Assembly (NCBI RefSeq): GCF_045207785.1
Contig: NZ_CP108777.1
Coordinates: forward strand, 2,232,001 to 2,296,000
Reading direction: 5' to 3'
Length of the DNA stretch: 64,000 nt
Source: Embleya sp045207785
Lineage (GTDB): Bacteria; Actinomycetota; Actinomycetes; Streptomycetales; Streptomycetaceae
Below the pieces are notes generated by a model. That model was given only the letters and a program-made list of their open reading frames with translations. It was not told the DNA's origin and did no database searches. The translations under genes and the position numbers were made by a program. Positions 10,701-16,275 of the stretch are shown here, one piece after another (positions within the stretch are counted from its first letter, which is position 1; each line of letters starts with the position of its first letter).

Positions 10701-11426
10701 CTGCGTTCCGACGGTGAACTCCCGCCGCTGTTCTGTGTGCACGCGGGATTCGGGTTCGCCTGGCCGTACACGACGCTGCTCTCGCACGTGGCGGCCGATC
10801 GTCCGGTATACGGACTCCAGGCCGCGATGTTGTCGGGTGCCGCCGCGCCGACCCGCTTCGAGGACGTGGTCGCGGAGCACCTGCGCAACATTCGCACGCT
10901 CCAACCGCAGGGCCCGTACCACCTCCTCGGCTGGTCCTTCGGCGGCGAACTCGCCTACGCGCTGGCCACCGAGTTGCAACGCGCGGGCGACCGGGTGGAT
11001 CTGCTGGTGCTCGTCGACGCCGAGCCGCCCGTGCCCCGAACGCCTGCCGACGGAACGGGTCCTGGCGACGGGTTCGACGAGGAGGCCGCGCGGGCGCATC
11101 TGTCGCGGGCGACCCCGGCCGAGGTGGACCTGTCCACCGCGCTGGGCGAGGAGGTCGTGGCGGCCCTGCTGAGGACTCGGGTCGCGCACGAACACCTCTC
11201 GCCCGCCGACACCTACGAGGCATTCCGCGGCGACGTGCTGTGCGTCGCGGCGCGCGAGAACGTCCGGCGGACCGGCCGGGAAGCCTGGGCGGCCCATGTT
11301 TTCGGCGTGGTCGACGAGTACGTCGTCGACCACGCGCACGACGATCTGCTGACCTCGGCCGCGGTGGACCAGTGGGGCCCGCACGTACGCCGACGGTCGG
11401 ACGCGACACACCGAGAGAGGCACTGA
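1710..11426 (+). CDS. Siderophore NRPS: E*-C-A-MT-PCP-C-A-PCP-TE
   Basis: This 3238-residue synthetase probably assembles the last two residues of a hydroxamate siderophore and releases it. Domains: epimerization-like (1-415; VDGTSWRIL kept but the HH pair replaced by PG), C1 (about 424-865; LPLSPLQEGLLFH present, HHxxxDG replaced by QVALLDG), A1 (870 onward) with an N-methyltransferase inserted near 1354-1620 (SAM motif EIGVGTGLL) and A10 NGKLDR near 1791, PCP1 (LGGHSL near 1847), C2 (HHIAIDEW near 2054), A2 (2388-2893), PCP2 (near 2939) and a type I thioesterase with GWSFGG near 3074. I read the ten-residue specificity code of both A domains as DMENLGLINK, the code associated with N5-hydroxy- or N5-formyl-N5-hydroxyornithine. 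The start chosen is the GTG overlapping the upstream TGA. A binding lipoprotein follows five bases after the stop. Product identity is inferred. Confidence 0.95.
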   Translation: MSDLNPSNDRPAHTPAVLWRREAFESAPPTVRAMVAPRELAPDAAHVRAMAVLARHQGLRADGRTAWCGTFTIGTDARRSTARVARVDGTPATAWVDRGPALPGLLVVALPGAFVDGTSWRILADELRSGLRGAPVGPEPAATAEYAAAVALDATDPELLDRATRWFTLMDRVDELESPLPWIGSEPGVADTPPTSVAATLELPLEAGPLTLRTPLREIVVSTAAKVLGPLAPGPLFVDVAEDDRDRHGDRFAHTVGDLRRVFPALLEPGPPITDALPEEPRVAADFGMALYLAEQTAGALADAPEPGVLLAYGHTDLGDEPLLAHDRDSDRHAASRYPLRLDLWVDHSPAGAGRRVALRVVADPKALPELDVAALVQAWRAALEPALLDAAPAGREDGASADEAARDAALDAAIGGLGVAEVLPLSPLQEGLLFHLMLGGVAGDIYVQQAVLFLDGPVDTDRLAVAARRVLEKYSNLRAGFVSTQDGPVQVVPERFTVPFAYADLTDPGADVDAAFEAFADRQREIPFDPARPPLIRFALARTSDTGHRLVLTSQVALLDGWSGGLALTSLLEFYTDAEAESSRTITPFRAFLRWLDTRDHDAARDAWYAYLGDVAEPTLLAGPRPPGEDATPASAGEIHREVPARLAARLAARAREAGVTVGTLYESAWGLLLGRLTGRDDTVFGALVSGRHPDVEGIDTTVGVLFNTVPVRVRVAPHEPIADLWRRTQDDKTDLHDHPYLGLSELQAMVGAGPLFDTFFVFQNLPLPDKSREFGPEGGLRVLGHAVRDATHYPVSVVITPGEVTRLRAMYHDDAFDRAEVEVLTERYLRVLEAFASDPTRACARIDVLGQAERRRVVDTWNATAHPVPELTVADLLEERAGLVPDVVAVVQDPDGVLPLVWSYRELNERSNRIARLLRARGAGPERVVGLALPRTADMVAALFAVLKTGAAYLPIERDVPAERTAWMLADTAPVCVLTAGPGPDTPAAVDLDDPLVVAELAGLSGADLSDVERPDFVRGDGSRLEHPAYVIYTSGSTGRPKGVVTPYRGLTNMQVNHRREIFDPVVAAVGRRLRVAHTVSFAFDMSWEELLWLVEGHEVHVCDEELRRDAHALTRYVDRHRIDVVNVTPTYAQHLLEEGLLESDPSGGRHRPALVLLGGEAVSDGVWAALRDTEGVLGYNLYGPTEYTINTLGAGTEDSATPAIGRPILNTATHILDANLQPVPVGVPGELYVTGIGLARGYLNGPGQTAARFVANPFGPPGSRLYRTGDLARRRPDGIIDYLGRTDDQIKIRGHRIEPAEIQSVLDAHQHVARTAIVPTTGPDGAVQLTAYVVPETAGSTDADTSTGANAEHIAQWRQIYADEYTAIDTAVFTEDFAGWDSSYDGAPIPLAHMREWRAETIRRITELHPSRILEIGVGTGLLLGELAPQSESYWATDFADPVVEKLRADLARDPELAAKVELRTTPAHELDELPEAFFDTVVINSVVQYFPSVDYLTDVLRRALDLVRPGGAVFVGDVRNLRLARTFHSAIRLGQATPDTDDATVRAAIERAVLLEKELLVDPDYFAALPDLLPDLAGVDVRLKRGHLHNELTRHRYDAVLRRAGGGPNAALADVPSLLWTGSEGTDGLVRRLTADRPDALRLRAVPNARLAGELAAERVLANGGTSAEARTARAEAEQAVEAAVEPEALYALGAELGYTVVATWSGAGPGAFDAVFVAGEQAGGGVLGTYVPTGAGRPDLSGYANHPAAGREAGTLVPRLRTYLRERLPEYMVPAGIVLLDRLPLTVNGKLDRRALPAPDATAGRAPTRAPAGAAEHALCALFAEVLGVADIGAEDNFFDLGGHSLLAARLAAKARGTLGVEIAIRDVFAAPTTAALAALLAERAGSDAAGAEPLRPAVTRRERPDRVPLSFAQRRLWLLGQFETASAAYHEPIAVRLRGTLDRQALRAAVQDVTNRHETLRTLCVAQEETAGSGVTEVFQRILAPEDARADVEFVDTDTLGDIASEPALVALVAEATRRPFDLGTELPLRTTVFRIRPDEHVLLAVFHHIAIDEWSIRPFAQDLAAAYTARSAGHAPAWEPLPLQYADYTLWQRDLLGEPADPAGRYARQLAYWRTALAALPQELELPTDRPRPTVAGYRGGTVERLIPAEVAERVRAVASAAGASAFMLYQAAVATLLHRLGAGTDIPLGSPVAGRDDEALGDLIGFFVNTVVIRADVTGNPTFAQLLARVRDTDLDAFAHQDLPFERLVEELNPARSLGRNPLFQVMVGYQNQGVGEVRFGDIEPVGERFTPPTAKFDLDFVFRETDLAAVPEGAVELGIEYAADLFDHTTVEDFAERLLRLLASITDDPNRRVGDYELLSAAERERIVGEWNATAHSVPELTVADLLEERAGLVPDVVAVVQDPDGVLPLVWSYRELNERSNRIARLLRARGAGPERVVGLALPRSADMVAALFAVLKTGAAYLPLERDLPRERIAWMVGEARPVCVLTAGDIVGEHTVDLDDPLVRAELAGLSGADLSDVERPDFVRGDGSRLEHPAYVIYTSGSTGRPKGVVTPYRGLTNMQVNHRREIFDPVVAAVGRRLRVAHTVSFAFDMSWEELLWLVEGHEVHVCNEELRRDAHALTRYVDRHRIDVVNVTPTYAQHLLDLGLLDGDPARGRHRPCLVLLGGEAVSDAVWNRLRDTDAVLGYNLYGPTEYTINTLGAGTEDSATPAIGWPILNTATHILDANLQPVPVGVPGELYVTGIGLARGYLDSPGPTAARFVANPFGPPGSRLYRTGDLARRRPDGIIDYLGRTDDQIKIRGHRIEPAEIQSVLDAHPDVLRSAVVPSADGTRLTAYVVGGADPHALRTWSASRLPDYMVPSAFVPLDVLPLTVNGKLDRAALPEPDFAAAVTARGPRDTVEAVLCRVFADTLDLPRVGIDDNFFTLGGHSLLAVRLVGAIRAADIVPDPDTVTVALVLTAPTVADLADRLRGSTDTDDLTAPLLALRSDGELPPLFCVHAGFGFAWPYTTLLSHVAADRPVYGLQAAMLSGAAAPTRFEDVVAEHLRNIRTLQPQGPYHLLGWSFGGELAYALATELQRAGDRVDLLVLVDAEPPVPRTPADGTGPGDGFDEEAARAHLSRATPAEVDLSTALGEEVVAALLRTRVAHEHLSPADTYEAFRGDVLCVAARENVRRTGREAWAAHVFGVVDEYVVDHAHDDLLTSAAVDQWGPHVRRRSDATHRERH
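4321..5645 (+). repeat. Adenylation-domain repeat, copy 1
   Basis: Three blocks of this A-domain coding region (4321-4580, 4683-5125 and 5251-5645) are nearly identical in DNA to 8872-9131, 9231-9673 and 9799-10193. They are separated by diverged stretches. The first two blocks use G-ending codons (ctg/ttg/gtg, gcg, cgg) far more than the C-ending codons around them. This points to recent gene conversion or module duplication. Confidence 0.85.
8872..10193 (+). repeat. Adenylation-domain repeat, copy 2
   Basis: This is the partner of the repeat in the first A domain, offset by 4551 bases in the first block and 4548 in the other two. The few mismatches in the blocks include a D-to-N change (GACGAG to AACGAG). 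The identity covers the substrate-pocket region, so both domains share one specificity code. Confidence 0.85.
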
Positions 11427-11431
11427 ACATC

Positions 11432-12532
11432 ATGCGAAGAATCGCAGCGCCGGCCTTCGTCCGCCGCAACGCCGCCCGTCACACCGGCCCCGGTCGCATA
11501 GCCGCGACCGGGATCGCGGTGGCACTCGTGTTCGGTCTCGCGGCCTGCGGCGACGATGACGACGAGAAGAACTCGTCCGCCGGCCCGTCCGTTCCGGGCG
11601 CTCCGGTCGCGGGCTCCCCCGGGACGGGCGGCGCAGCCGCGCCGACCTACCCGATCACGATCACGCACAAGCTGGGCACCACCACGATCAAGCAGGCGCC
11701 GAAGCGCATCGTTGCGCTGGGCGAGGGCGATCAGGACGCCGCGCTCGCGCTGGCGACCAAGCTCGCCGGCATGGTCGAGACGACCCCGCCGGACGGGGTG
11801 GCTCCGTGGGCCAAGGCCAAGTTGGGCGGTGACAAGCCGCAGATCATCACGATGGGCGAGAACGGCGCCCCGCTGGAGAAGGTGCTCGCGCTCAAGCCCG
11901 ACCTGATCCTGGCGAACACCGACTACTGGGTCGAGCAGGAGTACGACAAGCTCAGCAAGATCGCGCCGACCACGGCGTTCGAGACCGGCCCCTCGCAGGA
12001 CAGCTGGCAGCAGGTGACCCGGCAGGTCGGCAAGGCACTGGGCAAGTCCACCGAGGCCGAGAAGCTGGTGGCCGACCTGGAGGCCAAGGTCGGCGGCGTC
12101 GCCAAGCAGTATCCGGCGATCGCCGGCAAGTCCTTCGCGCTCACCAACGCGCAGAACGCGGGCACGGTCGCGGTGCTCAAGGACAGGTCCGACACCTCGG
12201 TGAAACTGCTCGCCGGGTTCGGGATGACCTTCCCGGACACCCTCGCCAACCTGCCCGGGGCCGGATTCGCGGCCGAACTGAGCATGGAACGGCTGGACGT
12301 GCTCGAAGTGGGTGTGCTGCTCGGCAACTACAACGGGGACGACGCGCTGAAGAAGGCGATCGAGGGCAACCCGCAGTTCGCGAAACTGAACGTGGTCAAG
12401 CGTGGTTCGTATGTCCCGCTGGACTCCAACGACTTCTGGGCGCTGAGGGCGCCCACCCCGCTGGCGGTGGAGTACGTGATCGACAAGATCATGCCGCGCG
12501 TCGACGTGGCCGCGAAGGCCGCGAAGGGCTGA
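11432..12532 (+). CDS. Iron-siderophore ABC transporter substrate-binding lipoprotein
   Basis: This 366-residue lipoprotein is the likely extracellular receptor for the ferric siderophore and would hand it to the ABC permease encoded at 17822-21040. A twin-arginine-containing N-terminus and hydrophobic stretch lead to the lipobox LAAC (near residue 38), so the mature protein is membrane-tethered through cysteine. A charged and Ser/Pro linker follows, then a FepB/FhuD-type fold with the typical opening (TIKQAPKRIVALGEGDQDAALAL) and a central DLILANTDYW segment. The ATG is five bases after the NRPS stop, with GAGAGG upstream, so it ends the NRPS operon. It is closed by a strong hairpin shared with the convergent operon. 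Confidence 0.93.
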   Translation: MRRIAAPAFVRRNAARHTGPGRIAATGIAVALVFGLAACGDDDDEKNSSAGPSVPGAPVAGSPGTGGAAAPTYPITITHKLGTTTIKQAPKRIVALGEGDQDAALALATKLAGMVETTPPDGVAPWAKAKLGGDKPQIITMGENGAPLEKVLALKPDLILANTDYWVEQEYDKLSKIAPTTAFETGPSQDSWQQVTRQVGKALGKSTEAEKLVADLEAKVGGVAKQYPAIAGKSFALTNAQNAGTVAVLKDRSDTSVKLLAGFGMTFPDTLANLPGAGFAAELSMERLDVLEVGVLLGNYNGDDALKKAIEGNPQFAKLNVVKRGSYVPLDSNDFWALRAPTPLAVEYVIDKIMPRVDVAAKAAKG

Positions 12533-12558
12533 TCGCCGGCGCTCGCCGCAACGCTTGA

Positions 12559-12599
12559 AGGCCCCCGACTCCCGCCCGATCGGCGGGAGTCGGGGGCCT
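12559..12599. terminator. Bidirectional terminator hairpin
   Basis: A perfect 18-base stem (12559-12576 with 12582-12599) with a 5-base loop lies between two convergent genes, the binding lipoprotein and the aspartate decarboxylase. There is no clear T-tract, as is common in high-GC actinomycetes. Confidence 0.9.
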
Positions 12600-12629
12600 C
12601 GTCGTCGGGCCCGGGCCGCTCGACCGGCG

Positions 12630-13052
12630 TCAGAGTGCGGCGACCGTGGTGCCGGCGATCTGCCCCGGCATGCCGGGGACCGGCTCGGCCGGGTCACTGC
12701 CGAGCGCCACGATCCGGTTGTCCGCGTCGACGTGCACCACGCGTGGTCGGTGCTCGGCCAGTTCGGCCTCGTTCAGGAGCGCGAACGCCATCACGATGAC
12801 CAGGTCTCCCGGATGGATCAGCCGCGCGGCGGCCCCGTTGGCGCCGATCACCCCGCTGCCCCGAGGGCCGGGGATCGCGTACGTGGTCAGGCGCGCCCCG
12901 GTGTCGATGTCGACCACCTGGACCACCTCGCCCTCGGTGATGCCGGCCGCGTCGAGCAGGTCCTCGTCGACCGTCAGCGATCCGACGTAGTGCAGGTCGG
13001 CCTGGGTCACCCGGGCCCGATGGATCTTGCCACTCAGCAACGTGCGCAGCAC
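12630..13052 (-). CDS. panD: Aspartate 1-decarboxylase (PanD), siderophore-operon copy
   Basis: PanD is a pyruvoyl enzyme that converts L-aspartate to beta-alanine. The 140-residue protein matches the family over its whole length: it opens MLRTLLSGKIHRARVTQADL, and the self-processing site is YVGS with Gly24-Ser25, exactly where the proenzyme is cleaved to form the pyruvoyl group. Lys9 and Tyr58-region motifs are conserved in type (ARLTTYAIPGPRGSG). It is the last gene of the monooxygenase-exporter-MbtH operon, 13 bases after the MbtH gene. No other pantothenate genes are nearby, so I infer a dedicated supply of beta-alanine for the siderophore rather than a housekeeping role. That is not proven. 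Confidence 0.93.
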   Translation of the reverse strand: MLRTLLSGKIHRARVTQADLHYVGSLTVDEDLLDAAGITEGEVVQVVDIDTGARLTTYAIPGPRGSGVIGANGAAARLIHPGDLVIVMAFALLNEAELAEHRPRVVHVDADNRIVALGSDPAEPVPGMPGQIAGTTVAAL

Positions 13053-13065
13053 CGGTGCTCTCCGC

Positions 13066-13275
13066 TCACTTCTCGGTGGCGGCCACGAGGGAGCGTGGTC
13101 GCATGTCGGTCCAGTGGGTCTCGATGTGTTCCAGGCACCGCGCCCGCGAGGCGGGCCCGTGCTCGGTGCGCCAACCGGCGGGCACGTCCAGGAACGCGGG
13201 CCACAGCGAGTACTGGCCCTCGTCGTTGAGCAGGGCCAGGAACGTGCCGGAGTCGTCGTCGAACGGGTTCGTCAC
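13066..13275 (-). CDS. MbtH-like NRPS chaperone
   Basis: This 69-residue protein has the MbtH-family signature: MTNPFDDDSG at the start, then NDEGQYSLWPAF, the invariant PAGWRTEHGPASR and a C-terminal DMRPRSL. MbtH-like proteins bind adenylation domains and are often essential for their folding or activity, so its partners are probably the NRPSs of this cluster. The GTG start follows the exporter stop by six bases, with AAAGG upstream, in a four-gene reverse-strand operon. Confidence 0.95.
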   Translation of the reverse strand: MTNPFDDDSGTFLALLNDEGQYSLWPAFLDVPAGWRTEHGPASRARCLEHIETHWTDMRPRSLVAATEK

Positions 13276-13281
13276 GGCGGG

Positions 13282-14721
13282 TCAGCCTTTCGCGGTCGTG
13301 GTGTTCGTCGGCGGCGTGCCGCCGGGGGAGCCGGCGGCGGGTTCGTGGTCGGCGAGGGCCGGGGCGGCCGGTACCGGGGCCGCGTCCGCGGTCGGTGGGG
13401 AGATCGGGTCCGCGGTCGGTTTCGAGGTCGGGTCCGATGTTGATTCCGCGGTCGGTTCCGCAGTCGGTTCCGAGGTCGGTCCGGCGGCGCGCAGTGCGGG
13501 CAGCGTTGTGGCGACCGCGATGACCGCGGCGACACACGCCACGCCGCCCGCCACGAGGGTGGCGCCGGGACCGATCAGGCGTGCGACGCCGCCGGACAGC
13601 GCGTTGCCGGTGGCCGGGCCCGCGGTGGCCTGGGCCAGCCACAGGCTGCCCACGCGGCCCTGGAGCCGGTCGGGCGTGTACTGCTGGAGGAGGGCGCGGC
13701 GCAGGATCTCGGAGATCGTGTCGGCGCCGCCCGCGACGGCCAGGACGAGCAGGCCGAGCCACAGGTGCCGGGTCAGCCCGAACGCGGCGATCGCCGCGCC
13801 CCACAGGGCGGCCACCACGATCAGAGCCACCCCGGGCCGTCGCACCCGCCCGATCCAGCCGCTCGCCAGCGCGCCCAGGAAGGCGCCCACGGCGGGGGCG
13901 GTGTAGAGCAGGCCGACCGCGGTGGGACCGCCGTCGAACACCTCGTGGCCCATCTCGGGGAACAGCGCGTACGGCATCGCCAGCACGACGGCCGCCAGGT
14001 CGACGAGCATGAGCCCGCGGATGACCCGGTTCGCGCGTACGTGCCGCAGGCCGTCCAGGATGGCCCGTACCGGGTGCTGCGCGGCCGTGTGATCGGCGTC
14101 GTCGTCCTCGTCGGGCGCGGCACGCAGCGGCGGCAGCCGCCACAGCAGGGCCGCGCCCACCACGAATCCGGCCGCGTCGACCAGGTAGCACACCGCGACT
14201 CCCGGACCGGCGGCGATCAGGCCCGCCAGGCTGGGGCCCACCATCGCGCCGAACTGGGTGGTCAGGGTGAGCAACGCCCCGGCGGCGGCCAGGTGTTCGC
14301 GCCCGGCGAGAGCGGGCGTCACGGCCATCAGCGCGGGGGCGCCCAGGCCACCGGCAACGCCCGCCGCGACGGCCGCGAGGTACACGAACCACAGTTGCGG
14401 CTCGGGCACGAGCGCGTTGCCGGCCAAGGCGAGCACCACGACGGCGGAGCCGGCGCGGGTGGAGAGGATCAGCCGGCGCCGGTCGGTGCGGTCGGCCAGG
14501 ACGCCGCCGGCCAGCAGGCCCACACACAGGCTGACACCGATCACGAGGTTGACCAACCCCACGTGCAGCGAGGAGTCGCCCAGGTCGTAGACCTGGATGC
14601 TCGCGGCGACCGAGGTCAACGCGGTCCCGAGCATGGACAGCGCGGTCGCGGTGAACAGCAGCCGGAACTCGCGGCTCGCGCGCAGCGGTGTGACGTCTAC
14701 CGCGATGTCCCCCAAGCGCAC
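13282..14721 (-). CDS. MFS siderophore exporter (EntS-like)
   Basis: A 479-residue major facilitator with about twelve hydrophobic segments, resembling EntS-type exporters (FTATALSMLGTALTSVAASIQVYDLGDSS; motif-A-like ADRTDRRRL after TM2). In this operon its likely job is to secrete the finished siderophore. The GTG start lies three bases after the monooxygenase stop, so the two are coupled. The C-terminal 60 residues are an odd, low-complexity Pro/Thr/Ser tail made of degenerate PTxxPTAE units that is not part of the transporter fold and probably extends from the membrane. Confidence 0.88.
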   Translation of the reverse strand: MRLGDIAVDVTPLRASREFRLLFTATALSMLGTALTSVAASIQVYDLGDSSLHVGLVNLVIGVSLCVGLLAGGVLADRTDRRRLILSTRAGSAVVVLALAGNALVPEPQLWFVYLAAVAAGVAGGLGAPALMAVTPALAGREHLAAAGALLTLTTQFGAMVGPSLAGLIAAGPGVAVCYLVDAAGFVVGAALLWRLPPLRAAPDEDDDADHTAAQHPVRAILDGLRHVRANRVIRGLMLVDLAAVVLAMPYALFPEMGHEVFDGGPTAVGLLYTAPAVGAFLGALASGWIGRVRRPGVALIVVAALWGAAIAAFGLTRHLWLGLLVLAVAGGADTISEILRRALLQQYTPDRLQGRVGSLWLAQATAGPATGNALSGGVARLIGPGATLVAGGVACVAAVIAVATTLPALRAAGPTSEPTAEPTAESTSDPTSKPTADPISPPTADAAPVPAAPALADHEPAAGSPGGTPPTNTTTAKG

Positions 14722-14724
14722 CGA

Positions 14725-16116
14725 TCAACCCTGCCGGGAGGAGGGGACCAGGCCGAGTGCCGACGTTGCCGTTGCCGTCGCCGCCGCCACCGTCCCGGTC
14801 CCGGGATCGCTCTCGGCGGTGGGGTCCGTGCCCGAGTGGTCCTGGATCGAGGCGAGGATCTCGCCGGCGCGGACCGCGATGTTGGACAGCAGCGTGGAGC
14901 CGATGCCGTGGGTGTGCTCGGTGCCGCCCTGGAGGTAGATCCCGGCGCTGAGCGGGGGTTCGGTGAGCACGCGGTAGTCGCGGCCGAGGCGGGGGCGTCC
15001 GTACTCGTCGCGCGCGCAGGCGTCGGCGGTGTCGCCGAAGAGCGCGAGGCCGTCGCCGGGACGGTATCCCGTCGCGTATACGACGACGTCGGCGCGCAGG
15101 GTCTCGATCTTGCCGGTGGGCAGGAACTCGACGTCCACGTGGGCTGCTTCGGGGTCGTCGCGCAGTTCCACGACCCGGGTCGCGTGGCGAATATGCAGAC
15201 GCTGTCGGCCCTGGACCCGCTCCTCGTACACGCGCCGGTACAGCTCCGCGATCAGATCGCCGTCCACGACCGAGTAGTTCGTGTTGCGGTGATACTCCGT
15301 CAGTCGCCTCTTGACGTGCTCGGGCGCCTCGAAGTAGTGGTCGACGGCCTCGGGATCGAAGATCCGGTTGGCGAACGGACTGTCGTCGGCGGGGGAATAG
15401 CCGTAACGGCCGAAGACCGCGTGCACGTCCGCGTCGGGGAAGCGTCGGTAGAGGTAGTCGGCGGTCTCGGCGGCGCTCTGTCCGGCGCCGACGACCACCG
15501 CGGTGCGCACGCTCGCCGGGTCGGTGCCGGCGACGTTGGGCACGAGTCGGGAGTTGTGCCATACCCGGGCGGAGAGATCGACTCCGTCGGGCAGGTGCGG
15601 TGTCAGGCCCGGGGCGAGCACCACGTTGCGGGCGCGGTGTACGACGGGGTCGCCCGCCACGACGACGTCGAACGCGGTGATCCGACCGTCCGTGAGAACA
15701 GGCTCGATCGCCAGGACTTCGGCGCCGTAGCGGACCTGGTCGGCGACGCGCGCGGCGGCCCATTCGAGGTAGCCGTGGAACTCCGCCCTGAGCGGGAAGA
15801 ACACCTTGTGGTTCACGAAATCGACGAGCCGGCCGATCGAGTGCAGATAGGCGACGAAGCTGAAGCTGCTGGTCGGATTGCGCATCGTGGCCAGGTCCTT
15901 GAGGAACGAGACCTGCATCGTCGCGCCGTCGACGAGCATGCCCCGGTGCCAGCCGAACGTCGGCTGTTTCTCCAGGAACAGGGCGTCCACCCGGCGGTCC
16001 GAGCCGGCGAGCGCGTTGTGTTCCTCGATCGCGACGGCGAGCGCCAGGTTCGAAGGCCCGAATCCGACCCCGATGAGGTCGTGGATGGGTATTCCGTCGT
16101 GCCGAGAGGAGGTCAA
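14725..16116 (-). CDS. L-ornithine N5-monooxygenase
   Basis: This flavin enzyme hydroxylates the side-chain nitrogen of ornithine, the first committed step of hydroxamate siderophores, and matches the hydroxyornithine code of both A domains. Seen: the FAD motif GVGFGPSNLALA (residues 16-27), the substrate region MQVSFLKDLATMRNPTSSFSF, the NADPH motif VVGAGQSAAE, and the ATGYRP motif near residue 350. At 463 residues it has the family length plus a short Ala/Thr-rich tail. The start is a TTG with AAGGGA upstream; no ATG or GTG fits better. It heads the operon with exporter, mbtH and panD, about 60 bases downstream of an iron box. No N5-acyltransferase or formyltransferase is visible in this part of the cluster. 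Confidence 0.95.
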   Translation of the reverse strand: MTSSRHDGIPIHDLIGVGFGPSNLALAVAIEEHNALAGSDRRVDALFLEKQPTFGWHRGMLVDGATMQVSFLKDLATMRNPTSSFSFVAYLHSIGRLVDFVNHKVFFPLRAEFHGYLEWAAARVADQVRYGAEVLAIEPVLTDGRITAFDVVVAGDPVVHRARNVVLAPGLTPHLPDGVDLSARVWHNSRLVPNVAGTDPASVRTAVVVGAGQSAAETADYLYRRFPDADVHAVFGRYGYSPADDSPFANRIFDPEAVDHYFEAPEHVKRRLTEYHRNTNYSVVDGDLIAELYRRVYEERVQGRQRLHIRHATRVVELRDDPEAAHVDVEFLPTGKIETLRADVVVYATGYRPGDGLALFGDTADACARDEYGRPRLGRDYRVLTEPPLSAGIYLQGGTEHTHGIGSTLLSNIAVRAGEILASIQDHSGTDPTAESDPGTGTVAAATATATSALGLVPSSRQG

Positions 16117-16175
16117 CGCGCGTGTCCCTTCTGGTTGGTGGCCTCGAAGGGCACACTGAGCACTATGGCCTTTCA

Positions 16176-16194
16176 GTAGGGGAGGCTAACCTAA
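16176..16194. promoter_or_regulatory. Iron box (DmdR/IdeR type), monooxygenase side
   Basis: GTAGGGGAGGCTAACCTAA matches 16 of 19 positions of the DtxR-family consensus TTAGGTTAGGCTAACCTAA. It sits 60 bases upstream of the ornithine monooxygenase operon. Iron-loaded repressor would shut the operon off. Confidence 0.85.
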
Positions 16195-16225
16195 CTTCGA
16201 TCGATGTGAACAGGGTTGGAGATTA

Positions 16226-16244
16226 ATAGGTTAGCCTGCCCTAA
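16226..16244. promoter_or_regulatory. Iron box (DmdR/IdeR type), salicylate synthase side
   Basis: ATAGGTTAGCCTGCCCTAA matches 15 of 19 consensus positions and lies 32 bases upstream of the chosen salicylate synthase start. With the box at 16176 it makes the divergent promoter region iron-controlled in both directions. Confidence 0.8.
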
Positions 16245-16275
16245 CCTGTCAGTGGGCCGAATCGCGGAGGCTGCC

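Noticed and set aside
13034..16156. Very long reverse-strand open frame of about 1040 codons opposite and across the monooxygenase and exporter genes
   Set aside because: It is an Arg/Pro/Gly-rich shadow frame produced by high GC; the real genes in another frame have clear family matches.
16216..16275. TTG start extending the salicylate synthase upstream
   Set aside because: It would place an iron box inside the gene, and the GTG at 16276 has an ideal GGAGG.
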